Source: Linnemannia schmuckeri (taxonomy: Eukaryota > Mortierellomycota > Mortierellomycetes > Mortierellales > Mortierellaceae). From it: a DNA stretch of 64,000 nucleotides. The stretch is from positions 1,302,001 through 1,366,000 of the forward strand of contig JANATG010000007.1 in NCBI GenBank assembly GCA_029449235.1. Direction: 5' to 3'. Within the stretch, counting starts at the first letter, position 1. Each line of letters opens with the position of its first letter. Below are positions 11,097 to 23,700 of this stretch, in pieces. The translations under genes and the position numbers were made by a program. The notes under the pieces were generated by a model that worked only from the letters and a program-made list of their open reading frames with translations, did no database searches and was not told where the DNA came from.

Positions 11097-12575
11097 ATGA
11101 CCACAGCCTTCACGCCCTCACTCTCCTACGCAGAGCTGAACAACAAGAAGTCCCTTCCTAGTCGACCAAAACTGCATTTCGACACTGCCAGCCACGACCA
11201 CGACCACGACGCCGCACTCGAAGATATGATGGCCGACTCGGCCACCGCCGACACACCGCCACTTGACCTTACCTCCGACTCGGACGATGAATACTCTGTC
11301 GCCATGCGGTCCCCGCTCTCACCCACTACGTTCCAGCCCACCTCCATCCTACTTCATCGCAAGCGCAAGGACTCCCAAGAGGAGCACGTCTCTGCCCTTA
11401 ACTTCTTTGATCGTCAGCGAGGCCAGCACGATGCCGAATATGCAGCCCTTCCTGCCCTTCAGGGTTATGGAAAGGGCGCAAGGGGTCGCAGGCCGACTGT
11501 GACCTTTGACCTTGACGACGAGCCTTCGTCCCGGAAGCAACAACACACGGGCCCTCTGTCGGCTCTTCCCCACGATTGTCATGATGATGTCGTGGTCCAT
11601 GAAGCTATCGACAGTGTCGAGTTAACCTTCCATGATGATAATCAAGAAACAACTCTGAGTCCAGAGGTACCTGATGGCCTTCTTGCGGCTGAGCATGCTC
11701 TCCGTAGAGTGTCGATTACACTTCCAGCTGAATCCTCGTCCACTACTCCTGTTCCTCAAGGCTCCGGCTCGATTCACGACGATACGGCCATGCCATCCAC
11801 AACAGCAACAGCAATATCATCCACATCGGCAACGACGACGATAAAAAGTACCACAACTGCAGAAGAATCGAGAACGACTGGCGTGGTCGAAAATAGCACA
11901 CCCCAAGCAGCACCCCAAGAAATCATTATCAACCACATCACGGCAGAGGACGCCCCTCAAGACCTGCTCGTAGCCCTTGTTGATCGCTCCTCTGAGCTCG
12001 AAGCGCTGGCCGCCAGACACTCAGACTTTTTCAACCTCATCTATAGCAGCCTCTCCAAATCCAGTCGCGAATCCTTCAAGTCCTTGCTCTTCACTCCCCG
12101 GTCCTCCCTTGGTGACCGAGATTGGATGCAGGCCATTGACCAGCAGCTTTCCGCCCTTCCACCTTGCATCCTTGAAAAGTTCAAGGGCATTGTCGGCTGG
12201 ATTGGACCTGATGGCGATGAAGATGAGCAGGACCTTTGGGGTGAGGACGAATACGGCTACCGCGACTCGTCTTTCGAACAGGTCCAGATCAAGTGGCTCC
12301 GTGACGTTCCTGATTTCCCTCTCGAGACCTTTGAACAGTGCTACCCACAGTTCTTTGTCAATGCTCGAGACCGGCTCCAGGGCCGTCGCATGTCGCTTGG
12401 TGGGGACCAGCGCGACAATTATATGGTTTTTTGCGAGACCCTGCGACTCAGTCGAGACGACCTGCCCTGCGACAATGCCTGGGCCCGTCGAATGAACGGC
12501 TGTCTTGAGAAGCATCCTGAGTTATTACTGCAATTGAAGGAAATCGTGGCCTATGAGACGGGGTATGACGACTAG
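11097..12575 (+). CDS. Protein of unknown function, Ser/Asp-rich N-terminus and helical C-terminus
   Basis: Intronless frame of 492 residues from ATG 11097. An in-frame upstream extension would only translate the CA-rich leader, so I reject it. The N-terminal half is disordered-looking, rich in Ser, Thr and Asp. It contains PLDLTSDSDDE (about residues 55-66), which looks like a SUMO-interacting motif followed by CK2-type acidic serines. The C-terminal half (about 275-492) reads as a folded helical domain with WMQAIDQQLSALP, IVGWIGPDGD and a final LKEIVAYETGYDD. The acidic DLWGEDEYGY stretch sits between helices. I do not recognise the family and there is no membrane segment or signal peptide. 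A nuclear adaptor would fit the composition, but that is a guess. Confidence 0.75.
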   Translation: MTTAFTPSLSYAELNNKKSLPSRPKLHFDTASHDHDHDAALEDMMADSATADTPPLDLTSDSDDEYSVAMRSPLSPTTFQPTSILLHRKRKDSQEEHVSALNFFDRQRGQHDAEYAALPALQGYGKGARGRRPTVTFDLDDEPSSRKQQHTGPLSALPHDCHDDVVVHEAIDSVELTFHDDNQETTLSPEVPDGLLAAEHALRRVSITLPAESSSTTPVPQGSGSIHDDTAMPSTTATAISSTSATTTIKSTTTAEESRTTGVVENSTPQAAPQEIIINHITAEDAPQDLLVALVDRSSELEALAARHSDFFNLIYSSLSKSSRESFKSLLFTPRSSLGDRDWMQAIDQQLSALPPCILEKFKGIVGWIGPDGDEDEQDLWGEDEYGYRDSSFEQVQIKWLRDVPDFPLETFEQCYPQFFVNARDRLQGRRMSLGGDQRDNYMVFCETLRLSRDDLPCDNAWARRMNGCLEKHPELLLQLKEIVAYETGYDD

Positions 12576-14315
12576 TCCTTCCTTTCTTATTCTTTTGATG
12601 TCCATACTTCCCCTTTTTGCACATAGCTCCTCTCTCCTATTCATAATGCTTTCTCTTTTTTTGACTATGGTAGAATAGCAAAATATATAAAGAAAAAAAT
12701 TACTGCTCTTGTGTGTTAGAGAAACCTCTTTATCTAATGTCCGCATCCCCAACGCCCTTGGGTTTGTGCTTTGCCCAAAGCGTAAATGCAATGTACCTGC
12801 GCCAGAAACATCATCGCCATGGTCAAGGGTTGGAGACGTCTCTCGCCATGAATCTCTTTCATAGACCTATCTCGCATCTGTTTACGCCCCTATTAAATGT
12901 AAAAAATGCATGCGAGCGAACACGCGGTAGAAGACGAGGGTGAACGATTATAAACAATATGTTCTTTTCTCAGCACATGCGAGGTTCTTTAGCCTAACGA
13001 AATGAAAATAATAAAGTGGCAATATCCTTGCTAAATGCTGGTGGGGCACGAAATCAGGAACGATGAGGACCACAACAAAACAAACAAGAGAAAATAGGAG
13101 ACGATTCAGGAACAAAGGCGAGATGTAAAAAAAAAAAAAGAGCGAGCGAGGGAGAGAGAGACAGAGCATGAAGAGGCACGTTGTCGCCTCGGAAAGGGGC
13201 TAAATAACTCGCATCAACAAAACGACTGTCTACAGTGCATGTCAGAGTGTCAAGAAATCCTTTGAGCATCATGGATGGCCAAGTCGGTTCATTGTCGAGC
13301 AATAAATAGAAGAATACGCGATAGATTTTTGCAATGTTGGTATTATCGCCCCGATTGGAAAATAGCAAATGATGGACAATGCATTTCAAAATACTTCAGT
13401 TACAGGCATAATCAACCGACAACAAGGAGACAAGCAATCAAGAAACAAGGATAAAGGAGAAAGAGAAAAAAGGGTCGAACGGAGGCAATGTTCTCCTTGA
13501 CTCCGTTCAGGTGTAATTTAAACTGTTTCTGGGTCCAGGATCATTGACACATTGGATGTGTTGTATCAGGAACAGAGATAGGCGATTATCGCCAATATAT
13601 AAATATGTTTTTTACTTTCATGCCAGGCGCATGTCTAATTTGCCATCGTCCAATTCCATGGCCCTCGTCTTCTCCCTTTTCGTTCTCCAGTTGTTGTATC
13701 TCTGTTCATTGTTAGCCCTTTCGTTGCTTCTGGTTGATGTTGTTACTTGATCAGAGTTGTATCCTCCCGATGTAAACACCCCTTGGACAGACAGCCCATC
13801 ACCTGGGCATTATGTTTATCGCAGCGAGCAAGTAACAACAAACAAAACAGCATGCAAAGACCGTTCCTCTTTTGTTCCTCCTCTTTTAATTTTTTTTTTT
13901 TTTTTGGTCCTCAATCGTCTATCTTAAGATTGGTCTCGTTTCTCATTCACATCGATGTTTGGTGGTGCATTGAGCCCAGACATCACTTCTTTTTTGCTCC
14001 TCCTTTCTCCTTTCCAAGACAAAAGTGGGCAGGGCACAAACCCGTCCGTTGCCCTTCTTTTCTTTTCCTTTCTTCACTTCTCTCCTTCTTCCTTTTTCTT
14101 TCTCTACATTTCCTTTTCAGTTTCATCTCTTGCTCGTCGGTTTGTTTGACCGACTTTAAGGCCAATACGATACCCACACCTTCACTTCCTTCCTTACCCT
14201 TACTCCCACTTTTCATCGCTTCTATTCTGGACGACCTTCACACCTCTTCAAGGATATACCCCTCTATCGGTCAACAGAAACGAGCCAATTTACGATATAC
14301 TCCCATACTCCAATA
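12576..14315. other. Non-coding spacer
   Basis: This 1.7 kb stretch lies between two + strand genes. It has pyrimidine-rich segments before the next start (14030-14310), a T17 run near 13888-13905 and short A runs. The open frames here are Ser/Phe/Leu low complexity from CT-rich DNA. I see no supported gene. Confidence 0.6.
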
Positions 14316-17300
14316 ATGCATACCTCCTCAAGTACAAACAAGTATGTCGCTCTTTTTGCTCGGTGTCCACCTTGCACTTTTCAACCACCCTTTTTTCCCT
14401 CCAAGCTTAATTTTTGTCACCCATTCACTCACCCATCTGATTCTATCCGCCCATAACGGATTCATTTCTTGACTAGAATCCAGCCTGATATGGAGCATGG
14501 TCCCCACTCTGCAGAACAAAAGCAATACCAACATCAACAGGAACAACAAAGGTCGGACCACCAACAGGAACAGGAACAGGAACATGTAGAACTTCCGCAC
14601 GTAACAAACCAACGACATCTGGCACGACAACAAAGGATAGCTGAACTCCGGGAGAAAAGACTCTCCATGTCATCCATCATGACTGTCGACACTTCCCTTT
14701 CCTCGATTGCCAAAGGCGGCGGCGGTGGCTTCTTTACCTGCTCTTCTCCGACGACTGCAGCCTCTTCGTCGTGTACCTCTCCGATGATGCCTGCACCCAC
14801 CATCCCGTCATCGTTAACGTTAGTCTCGTTCCAGGATAATTATCCAACCAATAATGGCAGCAACTATCGCCATAGCAGAAGGACTTCGTCGTCTGTATCG
14901 TCTTCGCTGTCAGAATGGCATCATTTTGCACACAGCAACAACTTTCTTCCATCGAATCCTGCGTTCCCTGCGCCTATGCCTGCACCTGCACCTCGACGCC
15001 AACAACAACAGAGTACGAAGCATAAGTCTCAGACATCGGAATTGGACGGACCACTCCCGTTTCCTTCACGACCCAACTCTTTTGCTTCCTCTTACCAGCC
15101 ACCACCGGCCGTGCTCTCCAGGAAGAACAGTCAGCGTTCGCAACAGCAGCGCCAACTTGATCCAGGGACGGCGACGATGGACTTGACGAACCATAAGAGT
15201 AACAACAATAATCAGTATGAGAAGGAGTCCAATGCGGCCTTTGAACGGATATGCTCTCTGCTTAATCATCTTATTACGGACGCATCGACCGCCGTCAGTA
15301 CTGCAGACGGTAAGGATTCTTCTGGAGCTGCTGCTGTTATTCCTCCGATTGTTATCCCTCGCTACTTGCCCATGGTCTGCAGCGAGTCCGAAAACTCGGA
15401 CGAAGAAGGTGGAGAAGAAGCGTCATATCTGGAAGGAGGGGAGGCAATGGCGACCATGGATGATATTGATGGAGGAGCGTCTATTTTCTTTGACGAGGCA
15501 GAGTCACCACGGGACCAGATTCGTCGGCGGATAGATGACTCGAGGAAGAAACGATTGGCACGGAACAGAACCGGGAGCTACACGACTGACCCCTCAAAGC
15601 GGGCCAGTCTTTTCTTGGAGCTCCAAAACCTGCAAGTGGAATCGGAGGGTACTCAACACCCGACAACACCAGTTCTTGCCTACCCGGATGTCGACGCCGA
15701 AGGCAGTAGGCACCATCGGACAAGCAGTAATATGCTCTCACCTGGCCTTGGACGGACTTCTATGGATGCAGCAATGACATCAATGTTACTCTCGCCAACT
15801 ACGTCGAGCAGCCGATCCTTGGACTTTGAGCTCTTTGACAGCGAGTTGGGTTCTCCCATAACACTGACGACTCCTCGACGTCGAGCTTCCTTCCCACCCA
15901 GACGAAGCGACCGAATACAGATCCAGCGAGCCGAGGAACTCCAACGGGTGATTCAGCGCGTGGATGCTGAGCTGGACAGGACCGTCGAGACGATCGACGA
16001 TCTGACAAGAGATTTGGTCGCGGTTGCTACGCACCAGAACTGGATGAAGACGCACTTGGAGCGGACGCTCGGAATCCAGAGTCCATTGTCGTTGGTTAAT
16101 ATCCTTCAAAAGGATGACGATATGCCTTTTACTATGGCGGGAGTAACAGAGGGAAATCCGATGAGTCCTACAAGTTCAGCGAGTCCTCGTGGGCGATTTG
16201 AGCAGATGGAGGATATTATCGGCGTCACCAAGGCGTTGCTTTCGTCGAAGGAGTTTACCAACTACTGCCAAGTCCTCGAGAGGGTTAGGATCATGGAGCA
16301 GGAGGACTGTAAGAACGACTACGAAAGAGATGACGGTGACGGAGAAGGGAGCGACCTCTTTGGGAACCGCATTGATACCAGCACCAACCTACAGCGTTTA
16401 TCAGGATCGTCGTTTACTCTTACCAACGGATCTTTCCGGCATTCAGCGTCATCGACACTCTCACTGGAGACACGGTTTGGGTCGTACGTCGATTTCAAGG
16501 ATGGGGCGCCTTTGACTAGCAGCAGTCGACCGTCGATCGAGTGGAGTGATCGTGTTGGGATGACCCAGTATAGCAGCGGCCATGGTCTGATCCAGGAAAC
16601 GATCCATCCTCTTGTAGCACCCACTTCTGTTCATCTTCAACAGCAGCAGCAGCACCAGGGGTTGGGGTCTCCGTCTGAGCCATTATCGGATCGAGAACAA
16701 GAAGCCATGGATGAACAACTGTCGAAGCAGGAACCGGAGCTGCTGCAGCAGGGACGAGAACAACAAGTTCTTACGGATCTTAATACCCTCCTCCGCCAAG
16801 CAGGAGGCAAAGAGGATCACTTCTCGCCAGATACGACTCTGGCGATCGACAAGCTGATCCTGACATGTACACATCTCTTCCTGCTTGTCTTCTGTTCACT
16901 GGCGCTCTTCCTGGGAGTTATCATCACTGACGGGTTTATTCTCGACAATGCTGGTCGACAACTTATTACCTCGGTCGAGGTTCTTCAAAGCCACTTTACT
17001 ATCCGCGATAACGACACTTTGCTTGCGGAGCAAGTACGAGATGGTGATGCAACCCAGAAACAGGACCAGGAAAAGGAAAAGGAAAAGGAACAAGTGGCAG
17101 CGGCGGCGGTTGCGGAGTCAGCTCCAAAATCGAGTCGCCCTTGCTCAACTCGACGTCGCACAAGACCCTCGCAGCGCTACCACTCTCACACGCATCACCA
17201 CCACAAGCACCTCCACCGACGCGGACTATCCTCTATCTTCCCACAGATCAGCGCATCAGACGTCATTGGTGGGAGCAATATCGGAGGACGGTTCTATAAC

Positions 17301-17699
17301 TCACCCTTCCTTGCTAGTTCGCGCTACGGCGTCGATATCTCTCACAAGGAGCCTCGAGCTATCCAGTTAGGTCCCTTGGCTGTCGTTCCCGCGCCTGCGC
17401 CTATGCATGGTTCCACAAACACAAAAGAGGCAGCAACAATGTTGGCCCCCGTCCTTCCGGCATCACTCTCGGCGTCCTGCCCCTCTACTGTTGGACTTTT
17501 CGAGGACTCAGAGTTATCCATCTCAACGGCTTCTTCATCAGCCACATTGTTGGATTGGCTTGACGCTACTGCTGCCAACACTACTACTATCAATACTGCC
17601 AAGAAAGAGGCTCTAGCATTGATGACAGCACACAACAATATCGATCCCACCACTTCCTCCTGTCTATCCTCCGAGACCGCCACCACCGTCCCTCATTAA
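14316..17699 (+). CDS. Large Ser/Gln-rich protein of unknown function with coiled coil and one membrane segment
   Basis: Model: a short exon 14316-14341 (MHTSSSTN plus two bases) joined to 14477-17699 across a 135-base intron (gtatgt...ctag), about 1082 residues. If the short exon is wrong, ATG 14490 is the start. Residues 1-440 are Ser/Gln/Pro-rich. A heptad-like segment (about 480-530, RAEELQRVIQRVDAELDRTV) suggests a coiled coil, ending in a HQNWMKTHLERTLG motif. One strongly hydrophobic segment (about 805-828, HLFLLVFCSLALFLGVII) is a probable transmembrane helix with a Ser/His-rich tail. It has no signal peptide, so a tail-side anchor with a long cytosolic N-terminus is likely. Family not recognised. 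Confidence 0.7.
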
Positions 17700-18091
17700 A
17701 TAAAAAAAATGGTCCGATTCTCTAAATATTAATGTGTTTAATGGTGCCGTTTCTTTTTTGTTTTTTTTTTGCATGCGCATGATTTTTTTCAGGACACAGC
17801 CCTGTTTTTGGTGGCGCAAAGATGATGGAGGAACCCTGGGTGACGTTTGTATCCCCTTATATCACTTTCTCTACCCTAAGCATTAATCATGGTGATGATA
17901 GCAATGGTACCAGGGCCAAAGCACAGGATATGTATTGACCACTACAGGACACAAGTCGCTTTTTGGGCATGATGTATATAGCATTGATCCTCTTTTATTT
18001 TAATGTACAAAAATGCGTGTGCTGCGAGGAATACAAGTGCAGGACAAATCCTTTTGCTCATGCCTCTGGATGTGTGTGCGAAGCTGCGTGC

Positions 18092-18126
<35 letters not shown>

Positions 18127-18258
18127 GCTTCCTGTACGATCGGTCAGGTCCATGCATTGTTCCCTTCCCGAGTATAGCTGGTATTGTTGTTAGTCTCCAC
18201 TGGTATCATCCTGATCATCCTGATGTTGTAATGCTCCTCTTGCTACCATGACTTGATA
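17700..18258. other. Convergent spacer with a (TG)n microsatellite
   Basis: It separates the 3' ends of the preceding + gene and the INSIG gene (-). It contains T runs near 17755-17770 and a TG repeat near 18093-18124. I see no gene. Confidence 0.65.
18093..18124. repeat. (TG)n dinucleotide microsatellite
   Basis: An uninterrupted tgtgtg run of about 30 bases, preceded by tgcgtgcg. Seen directly. Confidence 0.9.
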
Positions 18259-20721
18259 TTAGTCAGACTTGAGATGAACGCGTGTGGCAGCATGATGATA
18301 CCACGTCTCGGGGACAACATCTAACTGCCGGCCAATGCTCCCAAAACAGACTGATGACGAGTAAAGAATACAGGGGATCCATGATCCCACTCCGAAAAAG
18401 TCTGCCCTCGTAAAGCTATGAAACGAGAGAGCCGAAGGCAAAAAAAAAAAATAAAAATAAAAAATAAAAAAAAAGAGGTTGTGGATGGTTAATAACAGTT
18501 TCTCCAGGGTGGTAGTGGTGGTCGTGGTTTGTATGGTTAGGGAAAAGAGAATTTGACTTTGGTTTGGGGGTGTTCTTTTCAGTTCGCATTTTTTTTTTCC
18601 AATCGGCATGAAGGGAGCACAAGATCATTTTTGTTTCCTTTCCTTTCTTTCCCTCATTCCCATTGTTGTGAGCACCTGGAAAATGAAAAAGATTACACAA
18701 AAAAAAAAACTCAAGGACATAAACAATGAAAGGATGAACAGAGGATAAATGGCATATGAAAAGCTCAAAATCCTCCGGCTGAGAAGAGGATTGCGGACGA
18801 GTGGAAAGACAAAAAGAAGGAAAAGTAAAAGAAAGAAAACGAAAGAGACGGGAAAGTAACAAAGGAAAGGCCCAATTTCAACAGCAACAACCTCCGGATG
18901 GTCCGTGTGAACAGGGGTGATGCTGTTATGCCTATATGTAGTGGAAATGAGGGGCAAGCATGTGGCGGAAGAAAAGAAGAAAAAAAGAAAGAGCAGGAAT
19001 GAAAATGAATGAACGATAACTTGACAAAGAACATACCTATACCATCCATTGAGGACCAAAAAGTAAGCAACCGTCGTCCCCATCGAGGCCACGGTCAACG
19101 AGATCATGAATCCGTGGAAGGTGCGGTCAAACAGGAACCAGAGCGCAGCCGAGATCAACGCCAGTGTGCAAGAGACCTGCATGCTACTCGTCCACGGCAG
19201 CTTAGACGCTGCATAATTGACCCCAATGAATCCACCCATGCACCTAAGATAGATATCAACAAAAATAATAAAAAAAGAAAAAGAAGGAGAGAAGAGCTCC
19301 TTGTCAATAAAATACACATCCCATCAAATGCCAAGGAATAGCGCACATCTTCAGTATCTCTACAACATCATGCCATCTCTAAAGGGAAAAAAAGGGTACC
19401 TCATAACGCTGGACCAGTCTCGGCCGTTTGGTTGGACACGCTTGCCCCACCAGAGATAATCGCCGAGCGGGTAAATGGTGCCGATGAGCACGGCTGAGGC
19501 TCCGCAGGTCGGAGGCAGCCACGAGGCAGTGTCCCAGAGCTGGGGCATGTTGCTGGGGTACTGTACGAGCTGGTGCTGAGTCTGGAGGTGGTCAATGACC
19601 AACGAGAACATAAAGCCGAGTACAAACAGAATCAACGCCCGAATCGGATAGTAGAGCGACAGTGCCACGTCGAACACAAACAAGTAGGGTCCGTCCACAA
19701 CCAAACCAAACGAGGGAGACGATGCTGTTGTCGTTGTTGATGTTGTCGTTGTTGTTGACGAGGACGCCACCACTGCTGCTCCTGCTGCTGTTGTTGCTGT
19801 TGTTGAACCCTGACTTGAGCGTATCGTGGATGCTGGTGACGATGATGATGATGATAACCCTCCTGTAGAGGAGCTTGCCGACTTTGGTGCCATATATCCT
19901 GCTGTTGTTATTGCTGCTGCTGCTGCCGCTGTCGTTGTGGTAGTAGTAATGGTTGTGGTTGTGGTTGTGGTTGTGGTTGTAGTGGTTGTCAACAGAGTTG
20001 GTTCTGTTCCCTCGGTAGTAGCAGTCGAGTCGTCACTGATGGCTGTAGCTGACCAGCGGTGGTGGAGTGATTTGTAGCTCAAGGTAGGTGAGAGATCAGA
20101 CAAGTCCTGGAGAAAAAGGTCGTCCTTGTCACTGCCACTGTCAGAATGAGATGTCCTTGCGGTTGCTGTTGCTGAGATGAGTGAGTTGTTATTGTTTAAC
20201 TGCTTAAGCATGTGCCTTTGCCTTTTGGAGTAATAGTTCTTTGGCCGGAGGTTGGATGTCGTGGCAGAGTGTAATGACAATGACAAGTTCTCCTTGGAAA
20301 GGTCAGGTCGCACACTAGAAGCGGAGGAGGAGGACGGTGTTGAGCAGCAGTAGGAGAGACAGGTTCTTGTGGAACAGGAGGCGCGTGAGTTGCTTGTTGC
20401 TGCTGCTGCCGAGGAAGAGGAAGAAGAGGGGTATTCAGAGGATCGGCTGGTAAAGAAGGAGAGGAATGGAAGATAATGCTGGAGCGTTGAGGATGCTGAA
20501 GGCGAGGAAGAGGGGGAAGAGGAAGAGGGTGTGTATAAGGTGGATGCTGTTGCTGTTGCTGGTGAAAAGGAAGGGGAGGGAGGGGCGGAGGTAGAGGGTG
20601 TCGAGGACAAGGAGGGGGAGCGAGAAGAAGAACGAGAGGAAGAGGAAGGACAAGAAGAAGAAGTAGGAGAGGGGACCGAGGTTGGCGAGACCATGGCCGC
20701 GAATGCTCTGGCTTCCGTCAT
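18259..20721 (-). CDS. INSIG-domain ER membrane protein with long Ser/Thr-rich N-terminus
   Basis: Model, minus strand: exons 20721-19400, 19243-19037 and 18415-18259; phases close to 561 residues. The last 220 residues follow INSIG over their whole length: IRALILFVLG, WLPPTCGASAVLIG, DWSSVMRCMGGFIGVN, ASKL, LWFLFDRT, FLVLNGWY, and finally SWIPCILYSS with GSIGRQL, which match the human INSIG landmarks closely. About five to six membrane helices are expected. INSIG proteins bind sterols in the ER and control SREBP-SCAP export and HMG-CoA reductase turnover in animals; the S. pombe relative Ins1 acts on HMG-CoA reductase. The first 340 residues are low complexity (Ser, Thr and Ala homopolymers coded by triplet repeats), far longer than in animal INSIG. 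The second intron is long (621 bases, 19036-18416). ATG 20721 is the first Met in frame. Confidence 0.88.
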
Positions 20722-23700
20722 ATGAAAATAAGGGCAGGATAATAACAACACAGATCAAAGTTGGTTGGTTGGTTGGTTGATTTGAAGTTCTTTTTGTCTG
20801 GCGGTCTACCTATTGTCCAAAGGGGCAATAATGAATGGAAGGTGGACGGGAGAAAAATGACTACTGGACAAGGACAGTGGGAGGCCTCCTTCTTCCGGAT
20901 TGTTGTATGATGAAAGGGGAGAGACAAAGGGAAAGGGAAAGGGAAAGGGAAAGAGTGGGAAGAGAGAAGGGAGGAAGTAGTGGTTTGTGGAGACGGTTGA
21001 GAAAAGTTGTTGTTGCTTGTAAAGAGCGCTTTTGAAGTGTTTGGAGATCCGGAGTCGTGTTGTTTATGGTTAAAGTGGCAAACAGTGATCGTTCCTGGTT
21101 CCTGAATATTGGAGGTGTGATGAATGCAATGGAGGGTATGTATCAGTCAATGCTTCGCCCGAATGGAAAAGAAAGGAGACGAGGGTGGAGTTATTGTTGA
21201 GTGCCAGGAGGAAAGGGTGCAAGGTGTAAAGAAAAAAAAGTGAAGGTGGGGTCAGGTTGAATATATAAAGAAGGATGAGGCGAAAAAGAGAAAAGAAAAG
21301 AAGAGTAGAAGTCAAAATAAAACATAAAAAAAAACCAGACAACAGCAATGGGCGATGCGACTGAGATGGCCTCAATCAGGGTAGTCGTGGGGCAAGAAAA
21401 GACGTACCACTCCCGCGCAAAAAAAAAAAGGGATCATAACAACAACAAATGGCTTGTATGGGTATTCTGTTTGTGTGATATGCACTTGCAACATTCAACA
21501 TTGCGTACGAAAAAAAAAAAAAAAAAAAAAAAACTTGCAACATTCAACAGGCATTTTAATTTTTTTTTTGTGTTCTATGACCATAGTAAGTCCAGCTCAG
21601 CTGCAGCTCAGCTGGAAAATGGCCAATGGCCTGACATTTTCCGAGCTAATAATTTCGTGTGGCCTGATCTGACGACAAAGCCAGGAACAGCCGCCAAACA
21701 GCAAGCCATCTCTTTCTCTTGATTATTATTATTTTTTCTTTTTTTTTTTTTTTTTCTGGAGAGACAGACAGACAATGAAAAAAATGGCTTTGCTCCCGCA
21801 CCACCCGATCTTTTTTTTTTGTTGTTTACTGTTCGCTGCTGAACACACGGACACGGACACACGCGGTGCCCTTTTCCTTCCTTCTCTTTCCCTTTCCCTT
21901 CTCCATATCCTCATATCGCTGCATATCCTGCGCCATCTCTACTTTTCTCCATCCTTCATTCACGCTATGACTCTTCTTCCTTCCTTCTCCATTTATGCAT
22001 TGCTCGTTGCGTTATGCCCTTGATGACTGGTGGTACCTGGAATGAACTGTGCCCCTTTTCCTTCATCCTGTGTCTGCAGGAGAGATCGGTCAGCCCACTT
22101 CTCATCTATTGCTGTTTGTTGCACTCTTCCAAAGTGTGTTCAAAAACAAACTAGGGGCTCCAACATTCACCCCCTCCATCCCCCCAAAAAAAACAAACAA
22201 CAAACAAACAAGGTGCGCATGCAGCAGTCAAGCATCGCCCTTTCCCTCCACCTCCACCACCACCTTCCCTCATTCCCATCTTTCTTACTTCACAAAAAAA
22301 ACAAGCACAAGAAAACAAGTGCTACCGCTGGTGGAAGAGGACGGAGGATGAGTGAATCTCATCGCCATCATCTATGTTCTTGTTCATGACTCCTTGACTT
22401 CCCAACCCATACCCTATTTTTCTAGCTCCCTTCCATCGCGTCACCAAATATCTTTCTCTTCTTCCTTTCAACATCAGATGTTTTTTTTCTTTTCCCTCCA
22501 TCTTGCATGATCATGTTAGAACGAAAAGAGAAGGGCAAAACGTGAGCATACAAACTCAATATTTTACCTTTCGGCTGGGAAGAAGCGTGAATATCTTAAT
22601 CATGCTCTCTCCTTACACCACGCCTTCCCAATCTGACGCGAGGGAGCCGGACACGAGATTAAAAGAGAAGAGAGGGAGGGGAGAGGTACCAGGAGGAGGC
22701 ATGCTGACAGAATATAGTCGGACAAGAAAAAACAAAAATACAAACATGCAACCTCAACTTTGTCCGTGTTAAGAACGGGACAAAAGAAGAAATGCTGAAA
22801 AAAATTCTGAGCACTTTGTTGCCATGTATCATTTCCCTTCAAGTCAGTGAAAGACCACAGGATAAGAAGGGTGGGATCATGGTGAGAAGTAGTAATAGTT
22901 GATCTATATGTCAGTTGAGAGGAAAGGCGCGTCTGCTACAAAATCATACGATCGTTGGTCTCTCCTAGATACCAGATAGGATGTGGATCACGTCAATTTC
23001 TTTCAAGTGAATCGTGCTTAGACTGTGCAGATACGTTCCACAACCTTAGATATCCAGAGAAATAGGCACCTGGGAGTAGAAAACAGGGGGAACCACATTG
23101 GTTGTAGAGGCAAAACAAACAAGGGGCGAAAAGCAAAAAAGAAGGGGGGAATTGCGGGATGAAGGGCTTGTATGCTTCGAAGAGAATGAGGCACTGGGGA
23201 GTGAATCGATTGGGGGTTCAAATGGTGATCCTCTTTATATGGTTTACTAGTTGGGGCTCCACTTTCACCTGGGTCTGTAAGTCACGAATGGCAGGAAAAT
23301 AAATGGGCAATTAGGCAAGAAAGTGATATGAAGCTAAGAGCTAATAGAGATACTACGAGCATTAGGCTTGAGAAGCGAGGAGAGTGGACCGCAAAACAGT
23401 TCATTGCGCGTGTGGAGCCATTGTGCCAAAAGAAGACAGACAAATAGTTCGGTCAACAACAATTGGTGACCGAGGACAAACAGAGGCCATTGGGTATGGG
23501 GATGTCTCTTTTGCACCCTTTGAATTATGAAGACATGACCTGCTTGCCTGGACGGACCCACACGATCTACGACCGGGTGTAGGTTAAAGTGTCCTTTTTT
23601 TGAACGAACAGGCGTACGAACGACGAGGATTGGCCGGATGGGCCGTTATTCAAGCTGTCTTGAAGATATTCAAGGGCCGGTAGATGTGAAAGAGCAAATG

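Noticed and set aside
13747..14316. A 189-residue open frame upstream of a large gene
   Set aside because: Low complexity Phe/Ser from poly-T and CT-rich leader DNA; it ends where the next gene begins.
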